Below are positions 43,333 to 52,107 of a stretch of DNA of 55,553 nucleotides, one piece after another. The notes below the pieces were generated by a model, which was not told the DNA's origin, did no database searches, and saw only the letters and a list, made by a program, of their open reading frames with translations. Positions within the stretch are counted from its first letter, which is position 1. Each line of letters starts with the position of its first letter. A program made the position numbers and the translations under genes. This DNA is from Lachnospiraceae bacterium (GTDB lineage: Bacteria > Bacillota > Clostridia > Lachnospirales > Lachnospiraceae): assembly GCA_030527685.1 (NCBI GenBank), contig JAUNAG010000002.1, forward strand, positions 1 through 55,553. The letters are read 5' to 3'.

Positions 43333-44139
43333 TTATGCGTCCTCCTTTCCTGCTTCCTTCACGCCGAGAGCTTCTGCAAGAACCTCTGTGAAGTATACAA
43401 TCTCGATTCCGGTGCCTTCGGCATGCTTCTTCAGATTGTAATAGCAGAGCGGGCATGCTGTAACCAGCATCTCTGCGCCTGCGTGCTTTGCATCAGCAAG
43501 AATAGCTGCTACTCTCTTCTCCGGAATGCTCTTGTCTTCCAGGGTCAGATAGCCGCCGCAGCACTCATTGCGCTGTGCATAGCTGACTGCATCAGCACCG
43601 AGAGCGCTGATCAGATCCTCGATGATAGTCGGGTTCTCAGCATTGTCCATAGCCATGACATTGCTCGGACGAAGCAGGAGGCAGCCGTAGTACGCGCCGA
43701 TCTTCTTGCCCTTCAGCGGATTCTTCACAGCAGCCTTGACCTGATCAAAACCGATTTCATCGCGAAGAAGCTCAAGGTAATGGATAACCTTTGTTTCGCC
43801 GTGATACTCGATTCCGTCTGCCTTCAGGTAGTTGTTTGCACGAGTTGCGATGTACTCATCTGTTGCCATGTCATTGTTGACCTGCTTGATCACGTTATGA
43901 CATGCAGAGCAGACAGTAACCAGTGCCTGGTCCTTTTTCTGGGCATCGGCAAGTGCTCGGACAGAGCTCAGCTTAATGGCAATTTCATCGTGTGACAGCG
44001 GGTAAACGCCGCCGCAGCACTGCCATTCCGGGATCTCCTCAAGTGTGGCACCGAGAGCTTCGGCAGATCTTCGACCGTATTCGTCGAGGTCACGTGCCTT
44101 GTTCTTCAGTGTACAGCCCGGAAAATAACTGTAAACCAT
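43333..44139 (-). CDS. hdrB: Heterodisulfide reductase subunit B homologue with two CCG domains
   Basis: The product has 268 residues. Both CCG motifs are intact: Cys9, Cys41-Cys42, Cys77, Cys80, then Cys153, Cys193-Cys194, Cys229, Cys232. In methanogens each set holds a non-cubane [4Fe-4S] cluster that splits a disulfide. Intact sets imply a real redox role, not a remnant. The organism shows no sign of CoM/CoB, so the acceptor must be something else: a protein disulfide, a low-molecular thiol, or onward transfer to FrdB. A GAGGAC site precedes the ATG. Confidence 0.93.
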   Translation of the reverse strand: MVYSYFPGCTLKNKARDLDEYGRRSAEALGATLEEIPEWQCCGGVYPLSHDEIAIKLSSVRALADAQKKDQALVTVCSACHNVIKQVNNDMATDEYIATRANNYLKADGIEYHGETKVIHYLELLRDEIGFDQVKAAVKNPLKGKKIGAYYGCLLLRPSNVMAMDNAENPTIIEDLISALGADAVSYAQRNECCGGYLTLEDKSIPEKRVAAILADAKHAGAEMLVTACPLCYYNLKKHAEGTGIEIVYFTEVLAEALGVKEAGKEDA

Positions 44140-44202
44140 ATAGGGTGTCCTCTTCCTTTCGTAAAGGGATGTTTATATAACTGTAAAAGCCCTGCGGTAC
44201 GG

Positions 44203-44290
44203 CCATGACGGAGTCATGCGTGCATGAACATCTGTCATGGACATCCCGCTGACTTTTAGTTCTTTGTAAGTCCGCTCAGCGGACATGACA
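44203..44290. repeat. Cluster of palindromes between fumC and hdrB
   Basis: Outer CCATGAC (44203)/GTCATGG (44234) enclose the perfect TCATGC-GT-GCATGA (44214-44227). Then GTCCGCT-C-AGCGGAC (44270-44284), flanked by TTTGT/ACAAA. No T run follows on the fumC (minus) strand, so it is not a standard terminator. It may stabilise or process a fumC-hdr transcript, or be a REP-type element. Confidence 0.6.
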
Positions 44291-44305
44291 AACCTTTTTT
44301 ATCAA

Positions 44306-45685
44306 TCAGTTTGCCATTTCTTCCGGATGGAAGACTTCATCGAAGCGCTCTTCTGTCAGGAAGCCGAGCTTCACGCATGCTTCCTTCAGAGAGATATTCT
44401 CTTCAAATGCAAGGTGAGCGGTCTTGGCAGCCTTCTCATATCCGATGTACGGATTGAGTGCTGTAACCAGCATCAGAGAGTTGTGCAGGTTGTAATGCAT
44501 CTTCTCTTCGTTTGCCTTGATGCCGACAGCGCAGTTGACGCGGAAGGACTCCATGGACTCTGCAAGAAGTCTTGCAGACTGCAGGAAGTTGTAAGCGATA
44601 ACCGGCATGAAGACGTTCAGCTCGAAGTTACCCTGAGAAGCAGCCATGCCGATTGCTGTGTCGTTACCGATAACCTGAACAGCAACCATGGTAACCTGCT
44701 CGCACTGAGTCGGGTTTACCTTGCCCGGCATGATGGAGCTGCCCGGCTCATTTGCCGGAATTGTGATCTCGCCGAGACCGTCACGCGGGCCGGATGCCAG
44801 CCAGCGAACGTCGTTGGCAATCTTCATCATGTCTGCAGCCATAGCCTTGATAGCGCCGTGTGCAAATACCATCTCATCCTTGGATGTCAGAGCATGATAC
44901 TTGTTCTCTGCAGTACGGAATTCCTTGCCTGTCAGAGCGGAAACCTTCTCAGCAACCTTAACATCGAAGCCTGCCGGTGCATTCAGACCGGTTCCGACAG
45001 CTGTGCCGCCGAGAGCCAGTGTGCGAAGCGGATCCAGGGAAAGCTTCAGCAGCTCGACATCGCGCTCCAGAGAGCTTCTCCAGCCGGAGATCTCCTGGCA
45101 GAACTTGATCGGAACAGCATCCTGCAGATGTGTACGGCCGGACTTAACAATAGACGGATTAGCGGCCTCAAGTTCCTTGAAAGTTTCAATCAGTCTCTCA
45201 GCTGACGGGATCAGCTTGTCCTCGATTGCAATTGCAGCAGAGATGTGCATTGCTGTCGGGAATGTATCGTTGGAGGACTGGCTCATATTGATGTCATCGT
45301 TCGGATGGCAGATCTTCTTGCCTGCGATCTCGTTTGCACGATTGGCGATGACTTCGTTTGTATTCATATTGGACTGTGTGCCTGAACCTGTCTGCCAGAC
45401 AACCAGCGGGAAGTTTTCGTTCAGCTCACCGGAAATAACCTCATCGCAGGCCTTTTCGATTGCTTCAACCTTCTCATCTGTCATCTTTTCCGGCTTCAGG
45501 TCATGGTTAGCCTGTGCAGCTGCCTTCTTCAGAATTCCGAACGCATGAGTAATCTCTCTCGGCATGGTTTCGATACCGACACCGATCAGGAAATTCTCAT
45601 GGCTGCGCTCAGTCTGTGCACCCCAGAGCTTGTCTGCGGGAACCTTGACTTCACCCATTGAATCATGCTCAATACGATATTCCAT
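44306..45685 (-). CDS. fumC: Class II fumarate hydratase
   Basis: The product has 459 residues from MEYRIEHDSMGEVKVPADKLWGAQTERS (in part), ATG at 45685 with GGAG upstream. The signature GSSIMPGKVNPTQCE, the catalytic His in SGRTHLQDAVP, and NDTFPTAMHI are all present. It is an oxygen-stable, iron-free enzyme interconverting malate and fumarate, here supplying fumarate to the reductase. It precedes hdrB by 166 bp in the same direction, making the full block a malate-to-succinate module. Confidence 0.96.
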   Translation of the reverse strand: MEYRIEHDSMGEVKVPADKLWGAQTERSHENFLIGVGIETMPREITHAFGILKKAAAQANHDLKPEKMTDEKVEAIEKACDEVISGELNENFPLVVWQTGSGTQSNMNTNEVIANRANEIAGKKICHPNDDINMSQSSNDTFPTAMHISAAIAIEDKLIPSAERLIETFKELEAANPSIVKSGRTHLQDAVPIKFCQEISGWRSSLERDVELLKLSLDPLRTLALGGTAVGTGLNAPAGFDVKVAEKVSALTGKEFRTAENKYHALTSKDEMVFAHGAIKAMAADMMKIANDVRWLASGPRDGLGEITIPANEPGSSIMPGKVNPTQCEQVTMVAVQVIGNDTAIGMAASQGNFELNVFMPVIAYNFLQSARLLAESMESFRVNCAVGIKANEEKMHYNLHNSLMLVTALNPYIGYEKAAKTAHLAFEENISLKEACVKLGFLTEERFDEVFHPEEMAN

Positions 45686-45748
45686 CTTCGTTTCTCCTGT
45701 TTTCAAACAAATATTTTGTGTTGAACGGGAAGGGCAAAACGCCGCCTC

Positions 45749-45827
45749 TGAAATAAAATTTCAAAAAACACCCAGTGGCGCATGCTCATACGTATTGACT
45801 ATAGCACATTGTTTTTTGGTTAAACAA
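45749..45827 (-). promoter_or_regulatory. Candidate fumC promoter with two inverted repeats
   Basis: Minus strand: TTGTTT (45822-45827), 18-base spacer, TATAGT (45798-45803). The -35 box is half of a perfect inverted repeat TTGTTT-N7-AAACAA (45809-45827), similar to but one base longer than a Rex box. A second one, TGAAAT-AAA-ATTTCA (45749-45763), lies in the leader. Leader length is about 110 bases. Confidence 0.5.
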
Positions 45828-45829
45828 CA

Positions 45830-45973
45830 CAAACTCCCGTTTATATCGATACCGTAATATCGATTCTGAATGTTGCACATAGATGTGTCCATATACGGTT
45901 CTCCACTTATGCAAAAAGCGGATTTCCACTCTGTAAAAGGCACTTGTTCCATGCTTCGCGGAGCTTATAAATT
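45830..45973. other. No gene recognised upstream of fumC promoter
   Basis: This AT-rich stretch separates the fumC promoter from the Dlt-like operon's terminator. A 63-codon frame crosses it (45761-45952, minus) but has no ribosome site or family likeness. I see nothing else in it. Confidence 0.5.
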
Positions 45974-46013
45974 AAAAAACCGCACCCGGCCGTTTCATCT
46001 TCGGCAGGTGCAG
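45974..46013 (-). terminator. Terminator of the Dlt-like operon
   Basis: Minus strand ACTGCACC/GGTGCGGT arms with inner GCCG/CGGC, followed by TTTTTT, 60 bp after the carrier-protein stop. Confidence 0.85.
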
Positions 46014-46072
46014 TTTTCGCATTCCGTATTCTGTTCTATTTCAGGCCTTTTTCACCGTTCCCCGGTCTGTTC

Positions 46073-46303
46073 TCAGTCCTGATTCTGCAGCTTCGTAATC
46101 AGTTCAAAAATCGCCTCTGCAGAATTGAAATTCTCCGGCAGAAGATCGTCCGCATTAATCTCCACATCGAATGCATCGTTGATCTCTCCGACAATTGAGA
46201 TGATGTCAAAAGAATCCAGAATTTCATCATCGATCAGGCTGTCTGCGGTTCTGAAATCAACATCCGGTCTCGCATCCTCAAGAATCTCAAAAAGCTGTTC
46301 CAT
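46073..46303 (-). CDS. DltC-like carrier protein
   Basis: The product has 76 residues, strongly acidic. The phosphopantetheine serine is Ser31 in EILDSFDIISIV, the LDSF form seen in DltC-type carriers. The expected four-helix pattern is present. It would receive an activated acyl or amino-acyl group from the adenylation enzyme encoded first in the operon and present it to the MBOAT protein. It is the last gene, 120 bp after the GT-C-like gene. Confidence 0.85.
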   Translation of the reverse strand: MEQLFEILEDARPDVDFRTADSLIDDEILDSFDIISIVGEINDAFDVEINADDLLPENFNSAEAIFELITKLQNQD

Positions 46304-46423
46304 AGTCTGACTCCTCGTTATTTCTCTTTCTAGTCATAGGATTGTCTGCAGTAAAATTTCATAACTGCAGTTTCTATACTAAAATGTCTTATCCTACTGA
46401 GACGCAGTTGTCAAGATAATCAT

Positions 46424-47629
46424 TTAAGATTCTCTGCTCAAACACTCCGTTTTCATCGTTTTCACGAAGAAGAATCCATAGCACACGAGCCAGCCGAGCG
46501 CCGCTGCCTGCATGGAATAATTCAGTCCGAAGAGGTAGCCGCAGTAGGAAAGCGTACTCTCCAGCACCGCTGCCGCCGCAATCACACCGTATCTGCCCGG
46601 CTTCCGGAGAGCCAGCACCACCAGCAGCAGATCCAGCATATAGGCATAGCGGTCGTGCATGCCCGGAAGCAGCAGCAGGGCCGTCCAGACGGAAAGAGCC
46701 GCCACGCTGATCAGGCCCTCCGGATCCTCAAAGAGCTGCTTTCTGTCCTGCAGCATGAAAACCAGAAGACCGAGCACCGTTACCGTGGCGAGCAGCGCTC
46801 CGTTTTTCAGTGTATTGTAATCCCCTCCGAGCAGCATCCAGATATTCGGGAAGCGCGCCGTCATCACCGGATAGGTCGCCGTCTGGTTGAGATACACGCC
46901 GAATGTATCAAAGAGGGATCGTCCCGCAGGCACTGCCGGAAGGGAAGTCACCACCATCATCAGCGGCACATAAAGCAGGTACAGAATGCTGCAGCGCTTC
47001 CGGAAGAACCAGTACATCAGATAAAACGGAAGAATAAATACCGCCTGCAGCTTAAAGGAGAATGCAAGGCCCAGCAGCACAAAGGCAGCATGATATTTTT
47101 CATCCAGCAGGCACACGAGTGACCACAGAATAAAGGAGACGTAGATCGAATCACACTGCGCCCACATCGAGGAATTGAAAATCACCGTCGGAAGGAGCAG
47201 CACCACGGAGGCAGACAGATAAAAGAGCTTTGCCGCTCTCCTCTCCGTATCCCCTGCATTTCCTTTGAAAATGCAGCTGAATCCGGCCAGTCTGCAGACC
47301 AGAACACCGGCCCCCGCTGCCATCACATAGTCAAAGACAATGGAGAGTCCCTTGTACATTGTCAGCGCGGAGAACGGAAGGTAGGTCATCAGCGCAATCA
47401 GAAACTGATAAAGCGCATTATAGTCGCCCACCTGCTTCGACAGCGCTTTCAGTCCGCCTGCAGCCTTGATTTCGTCAAACCAGGGAAGCAGGAAGCGCGC
47501 CGCATCCTTTGACACGAAGTGACGGTTTGTTACACGGATTGCAAATGTCAGCAGGATCACCGCCGCAAAGCAGATCTCCGGAAGATGTGCCTCAATCAGA
47601 TCAAGAAACTGTTTTTCTTTTTTGCTCAT
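46424..47629 (-). CDS. GT-C-like polytopic glycosyltransferase
   Basis: The product has 401 residues with about ten membrane helices. Motifs MWAQCDSIYVSFILWSLVCLL, GLAFSFKLQAVFILPFYL and LLPGMHDRYAYMLDLLLV (in part) are typical of lipid-linked-sugar (GT-C fold, GT39/GT87-like) enzymes. An early loop reads SKDAARFLLPWFDEI, with acidic residues at the usual catalytic position. Its place between the MBOAT and carrier genes is not part of the standard dlt operon. It may build the glycan that the acyl system decorates. Confidence 0.75.
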   Translation of the reverse strand: MSKKEKQFLDLIEAHLPEICFAAVILLTFAIRVTNRHFVSKDAARFLLPWFDEIKAAGGLKALSKQVGDYNALYQFLIALMTYLPFSALTMYKGLSIVFDYVMAAGAGVLVCRLAGFSCIFKGNAGDTERRAAKLFYLSASVVLLLPTVIFNSSMWAQCDSIYVSFILWSLVCLLDEKYHAAFVLLGLAFSFKLQAVFILPFYLMYWFFRKRCSILYLLYVPLMMVVTSLPAVPAGRSLFDTFGVYLNQTATYPVMTARFPNIWMLLGGDYNTLKNGALLATVTVLGLLVFMLQDRKQLFEDPEGLISVAALSVWTALLLLPGMHDRYAYMLDLLLVVLALRKPGRYGVIAAAAVLESTLSYCGYLFGLNYSMQAAALGWLVCYGFFFVKTMKTECLSRES

Positions 47630-47707
47630 TTTGAAATTTCCTGTCCTTTTATCGGAATACGGTGACAGACAGAGCGTCCGTCACCGTTTTGTCAGTACCT
47701 TATCATC

Positions 47708-49315
47708 TTAGAATTTCTGATAGATAAATGCAGCCGCATTATATCCAGGTCCGTAGCTTCCCCACAGCAGAATGGCAAAGATTGCGATCAGGTAAAACAG
47801 CCATCTGAACACAAGTCCCTGCTTTGCCACGACATCACGGATGATGATGCCCTTTTCATTCAGGATGTCGACACCGACAAGCAGCACCAGCAGGTACATG
47901 GAGAGGCGGAATACGCCGGGTTCCAGACCCATCTGCAGGAAACTGCCGTCAAACAGAACGCCCGGATTCCAGGACGTAAATGTCGCCTTCAGCATTTTCA
48001 GAGAAATCTTCAGGCCGTTTGTGCAGTCGAAGTAGCGGCCGATGTTGATCAGGAAAACGGTACGCAGCATCCGGAAGAGATGCCATGCAAAGCTGTCTCC
48101 GTCGATCCGGCAGGCATTCCGCAGTTTTTCGGACGGACGCTCCAGAAGCGTGTCAGCCGAGGTCAACGTTGCCTGATAGAAGCCGAAGGCCACATAGCGC
48201 CACGCAGCTCCGTGCCACAGACCAACCGTCACGAAGACGATGAAGGAGGCCAGCGCGGAAGGAACGACCTTGCCGTAATACGGGTCAATCTTCTTCTTCA
48301 TGAACTTCGCGAGACGGGAGAAGCGCTTGGAGAGCGCGATCGGATAAAAGAGATAATCTCTCATCCAGTGTCCCAGCGAGATGTGCCATCTCTGCCAGAA
48401 GTCCGAAACAGTCTCCGCCATATACGGATTGTGGAAGTTTTCGGAGAGCGAGATGCCGAAGAGTTCGGAGATACCGATGACAATATCTATGCCTCCGGAG
48501 AAATCGGCGTACATCTGAATGCCGTAAAACAGAACGCCGATGAATACGGTCAGACCGCGGTAGCCTTCTGTCTCAAAATTATTGATGATGTGATCCGAGA
48601 GAATGACGACATTGGCCGAAATCACCATCTTCTTGAAGTAACCCCAGAGCATCCGGAGCAGGCCCTTGCGGAAGCGCATCTCGTCGAAATGATGCTCTCC
48701 GTACAGCTGTTCCGCCAGCTGTGCATGGCGGTTAATCGGTCCCTGAATGATCTGCGGGAAGTAGCAGGCAAAAAGCGCATACTGCAGAATGTTCCGGTCT
48801 GCACGGCATTTGCCCTTATAAACATCGATCAGATAGCCCGTCAGCTGGAAAGTGTAAAAGGAGATGCCGAGCGGAAGCAGAAGATCCGGTATGGGGAGCT
48901 GACGGCTGCTGTGTGCGATTCGTAATAAGCCGTTGATATTCTGCACTGTAAAATCACTGAATTTCAGGACAATCAGAATACCCAGACAGAAGATCATAGC
49001 CAGTACGAAGATCTTCTTTCTGCGGCGGCCGTAGCGCTCCTTAATCTCCTTCTTCTGTTCCCTTGTCAGCGGCTCCGTTCCGCTTTTCAGTTCTCTCTTC
49101 TGCTCCTCTGCCAGGTCATCCATGCGTCGTGCCGCAAGGAAGGAAACCACGATCGTGACGAGCAGGAAGGCTCCTGCCTCCAGACCGCCCATCGCATAAT
49201 AGAAGATGATGCTTGTTGCAAGAAGCACGCACCACTGAAAGCGCTTAGGCAGACAGTAAAACAGGATAAATGCAGCGCTCATCAGGAGCAGAAACTGTAT
49301 TGAAAATAGTGTCAT
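47708..49315 (-). CDS. MBOAT O-acyltransferase (DltB/AlgI-like)
   Basis: The product has 535 residues with about eleven membrane helices. The MBOAT signature is clear: YFPQIIQGPINR, MYADFSGGIDIVIG, NPYMAETVSDFWQRWHISL and the catalytic His in TVGLWHGAAW. A charged insertion (residues about 65-100) is cytoplasmic. DltB and AlgI carry activated acyl groups across the membrane or onto surface glycans. With carrier and adenylation genes in the same operon, a DltB-like role is likely. Start has an AGG-rich site after the SGNH gene, nine bases away. Confidence 0.88.
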   Translation of the reverse strand: MTLFSIQFLLLMSAAFILFYCLPKRFQWCVLLATSIIFYYAMGGLEAGAFLLVTIVVSFLAARRMDDLAEEQKRELKSGTEPLTREQKKEIKERYGRRRKKIFVLAMIFCLGILIVLKFSDFTVQNINGLLRIAHSSRQLPIPDLLLPLGISFYTFQLTGYLIDVYKGKCRADRNILQYALFACYFPQIIQGPINRHAQLAEQLYGEHHFDEMRFRKGLLRMLWGYFKKMVISANVVILSDHIINNFETEGYRGLTVFIGVLFYGIQMYADFSGGIDIVIGISELFGISLSENFHNPYMAETVSDFWQRWHISLGHWMRDYLFYPIALSKRFSRLAKFMKKKIDPYYGKVVPSALASFIVFVTVGLWHGAAWRYVAFGFYQATLTSADTLLERPSEKLRNACRIDGDSFAWHLFRMLRTVFLINIGRYFDCTNGLKISLKMLKATFTSWNPGVLFDGSFLQMGLEPGVFRLSMYLLVLLVGVDILNEKGIIIRDVVAKQGLVFRWLFYLIAIFAILLWGSYGPGYNAAAFIYQKF

Positions 49316-49323
49316 ACTTTACC

Positions 49324-50376
49324 TCAGCTGTTCGCAGACTGCTTATCGACAGTCTGCTTTTCTTCTTCAACGGATGCTGTCCAGGATTCCAGATCGGCTT
49401 CCCAGCTCTCATAGCCGGCCTCACCGCGGCGATCCGGAAGTCCGTATCTGTCCTGCAGTTCGCGTGACAGCCATGCCGTGATCTTCTCTGCTCCGTAGAC
49501 ATTCCAGTGTGCATCATTGCAGAAATCCTGCTCCAGTGTCAGTCCCATCTCCTCTTTATGAGCAGAGAGGTCGAGGAAGTCAAAATTCTCTTTTTCCAGA
49601 ATGTCAGCGATATAATTCCGATGCTGCAGGAGCTCCGGGCAGCGGTCATAATGACCGTACGGCAGGAAGAAAAAGACAACCTTGCCGTCCAGTTTTCTGC
49701 AGTTCTCAAGCAGAGCATAGAGCTGTTCCTCTGCATACGGATCAATGGCGATCCGCTCTTCGGTCTCTTCATCGTAGGTGACGCTTCCGCCCCACGGATA
49801 GAAGTCAAAGCCGCGTCTCGCATTGTGGTAGGCACTGTTCCAGTTCTTCAGGTTCAGCTCTTCCTTATGATATCTGGTCAGATCAAAGTAATAGGAAAGG
49901 GAGCTTACCTTATGCGGCAGATAACGGTACAGCTGGCGCAGACGATCAAAGGAATAGCGGAAGGCGTCCGTATTATAGGCGACGTCCTTGATCTCGTCAT
50001 TCTCCGCATAGCCCTTCAGCGTGGCACCCGTTACAAACGGACGGATATCAATCACGTAGAGCTTCGGGTTCTGTGTCTTTTCTGCCTCATTAATTACATA
50101 GGGAACAGTCTCACAGGCAATGTCGTCCAGACAGAAATCGTAGGCTGCGATTCCCTGCTCCGCATAGGCCTTCATCGGCATGAAGGCTGACATGCAGCCG
50201 CTGGCACCGATCAGCACCATATCGATGGTATTCTTCTTTTCATCATAAAATCCGCTGACGCTGTCGCGCACTCCCGAGAGATCCGGTCTCTTCGCATAGG
50301 AAATATGAACAAAGAGATAGGAAAACAGCAGGAGAAACACGAGGCCCCGCAGAATAAAGCTTCGTTTTTTCTTCAT
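49324..50376 (-). CDS. Membrane-anchored SGNH-type protein (DltD-like position)
   Basis: The product has 350 residues. One N-terminal membrane helix (residues 7-27). The outside domain has a candidate nucleophile Ser59 in MVLIGASGCMSAF and a DxxH-like block FCNDAHWNVYG with Asp288/His290, matching the SGNH hydrolase fold used by DltD and AlgJ/AlgX proteins. Acidic C-terminal tail. It sits directly before the MBOAT gene, so it probably takes part in final acyl transfer at the cell surface. Confidence 0.75.
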   Translation of the reverse strand: MKKKRSFILRGLVFLLLFSYLFVHISYAKRPDLSGVRDSVSGFYDEKKNTIDMVLIGASGCMSAFMPMKAYAEQGIAAYDFCLDDIACETVPYVINEAEKTQNPKLYVIDIRPFVTGATLKGYAENDEIKDVAYNTDAFRYSFDRLRQLYRYLPHKVSSLSYYFDLTRYHKEELNLKNWNSAYHNARRGFDFYPWGGSVTYDEETEERIAIDPYAEEQLYALLENCRKLDGKVVFFFLPYGHYDRCPELLQHRNYIADILEKENFDFLDLSAHKEEMGLTLEQDFCNDAHWNVYGAEKITAWLSRELQDRYGLPDRRGEAGYESWEADLESWTASVEEEKQTVDKQSANS

Positions 50377-50448
50377 ATATAATCACTCACGTACGTCATC
50401 TCTGCCGTGCTCAGACCGGGACATCGTCACCGGCGCCGGGAACGTCTT

Positions 50449-51969
50449 TTATGACAGATACTCCTTTTTCAGTGCCTGTCTGTCAATCTTATCGTGCGAA
50501 TTCATCGGAAGCTTTTCCATATGAATGTAGCGGTTCGGCCACATGAATTTCGGAAGCTTCTTTGAAAGTGCAGCTACGATCTCTTTCTTGCACTCTTCTT
50601 CTGCTTCATAGATGCAGAGAATCTTCTCAGCAGACTGGTCATAGAGGCAGCAGGCCACATGCAGGAACGGAATACCGTTCAGCGCAGCCTCAATCTCACC
50701 AAGCTCAATGCGGTGTCCCATGTGCTTGATCTGGGAATCAGCGCGGGCAGCGAAGAACAGCAGACCCTCTTCATCATAGTAGCCCATATCACCGGTGTGA
50801 TAGATCTTTGCCTTGTAGCCGCTGACGCAGGGATCATCCGCGAAGCTCTCTGCCGTCTTTTCCGGCATATCGTAATAGCCGAGTGCCAGACCGGTTCCCG
50901 CAACGCAGATCTCTCCTGTTTTCCCCGGCTCTGCAATGACATTTCCCTGCTCATCACGCAGAGTGACACGCATATTGCGGAAGCTTCTGCCGATCGGCAG
51001 CATGGCGTCCGGCGCATAGGTTCTGTCGATGATGTGATAGGTGCAGTTGCAGGTAATCTCCGTCGGTCCGTAGAGGTTGACGCAGATTGTCTCCGGCAGA
51101 TTCTCTCTCCAGTAATTCAGCGCGCGCACCGGCATGATTTCACCGGAGAACATCAGATAGCGCAGTGAAAGCGGATGCTCCTCCTGATTCAGCACGGCAA
51201 AGTCAGCCACAATACGGACAGCCGATACAGCCCAGATCAGTACCGTGATCTTCTTTTCGGAGAGCACAGCCACAAGCTGCTTCGGCATCATAAAGTACTT
51301 CTTCGGTACGATGTAGACACAGCCGCGGCAGGCCATTGCATTGTAAAGATCCTTGACCGAGACATCGAAGTCAAACGGTGCCTGGTTTGCAAAGATATCT
51401 TCTTCATTAAAATGGAAGGCCTCATCAAAGGCAGCGACCAGGTCGAGCACGCCCCTGTGCGAAATCAGCACGCCCTTCGGCACACCTGTTGAACCGGAGG
51501 TGAAGATCGAGTACAGCGGATCCGTGTCGATGATATCTTCGACACGCCTGTCGATGCGCTTCTCCTCTTCTTCGGAAAGCGGCTCATCCGAGAGAATGTC
51601 GGCCACCTGTGTGACACCGGCTGCCTTCATGCGTCCGCCTGCATCCAGCACAGCTGCGGGCTGAAGACTTTCCAGAATCATCTCGCAGCGGCTTTCCGGC
51701 ATGGTCGGATCAACCGGCACATAGAAATTCCCGGTGTAGACAGCACCGAGAAAAGCAAATACAGAGAGCGCATTTCTGTCAATATAGACGACAACCGGAC
51801 GGCCTGTCTCCTTGACTCCGCACTCTGTCATCAGATAAGAAGCAATTCGTCTTGCATTCCGACGATACTGCGCATAGGTATAGGAATCTGTTGTATCTTC
51901 AAGGGCAGTCCGGTCAGGACAGACGGCTGCCGCTTCTTCCAGCCAGGATATAATACTGTTTTTCATCAT
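50449..51969 (-). CDS. DltA-like adenylation enzyme
   Basis: The product has 506 residues, typical of DltA. The P-loop is YSIFTSGSTGVPKGV. The adenylate-forming motifs NLYGPTEITC, YHTGDMGYYDEEG and the hinge RADSQIKHMGHRIELGEIE follow. The catalytic lysine region reads NSHDKIDRQAL instead of the common NGKIDR. It activates an amino acid, D-alanine in classical DltA, and loads a carrier. Substrate identity here is inferred, not shown. GAGGAG lies just before two consecutive ATG codons. Confidence 0.85.
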   Translation of the reverse strand: MMKNSIISWLEEAAAVCPDRTALEDTTDSYTYAQYRRNARRIASYLMTECGVKETGRPVVVYIDRNALSVFAFLGAVYTGNFYVPVDPTMPESRCEMILESLQPAAVLDAGGRMKAAGVTQVADILSDEPLSEEEEKRIDRRVEDIIDTDPLYSIFTSGSTGVPKGVLISHRGVLDLVAAFDEAFHFNEEDIFANQAPFDFDVSVKDLYNAMACRGCVYIVPKKYFMMPKQLVAVLSEKKITVLIWAVSAVRIVADFAVLNQEEHPLSLRYLMFSGEIMPVRALNYWRENLPETICVNLYGPTEITCNCTYHIIDRTYAPDAMLPIGRSFRNMRVTLRDEQGNVIAEPGKTGEICVAGTGLALGYYDMPEKTAESFADDPCVSGYKAKIYHTGDMGYYDEEGLLFFAARADSQIKHMGHRIELGEIEAALNGIPFLHVACCLYDQSAEKILCIYEAEEECKKEIVAALSKKLPKFMWPNRYIHMEKLPMNSHDKIDRQALKKEYLS

Positions 51970-52107
51970 ATTTTCTCCTCACATAATTGTAAGCATTATC
52001 GCACACCGGATACAAAAACTCAACCGCACAGGAACAGTAGAAATGGCGGCTGAATCAAGGTATAATACCTGAGACCGACACAAATGTTCACACACAGGAG
52101 AATTCTA

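Noticed and set aside
40486-44139. Methanogen-type heterodisulfide (CoM-CoB) metabolism
   Set aside because: No coenzyme M/B, Mvh hydrogenase or methyl-transfer genes are present. Gene content and order fit the bacterial NADH-linked Flx-Hdr type.
45761-45952. 63-codon frame upstream of fumC
   Set aside because: No ribosome site, no recognisable motif, and it overlaps the likely fumC promoter.
52084-52107. ATG start for the GT-C-like protein at 52084
   Set aside because: The AGGAG site at 52096-52100 lies inside this extension and is correctly spaced for TTG at 52108.
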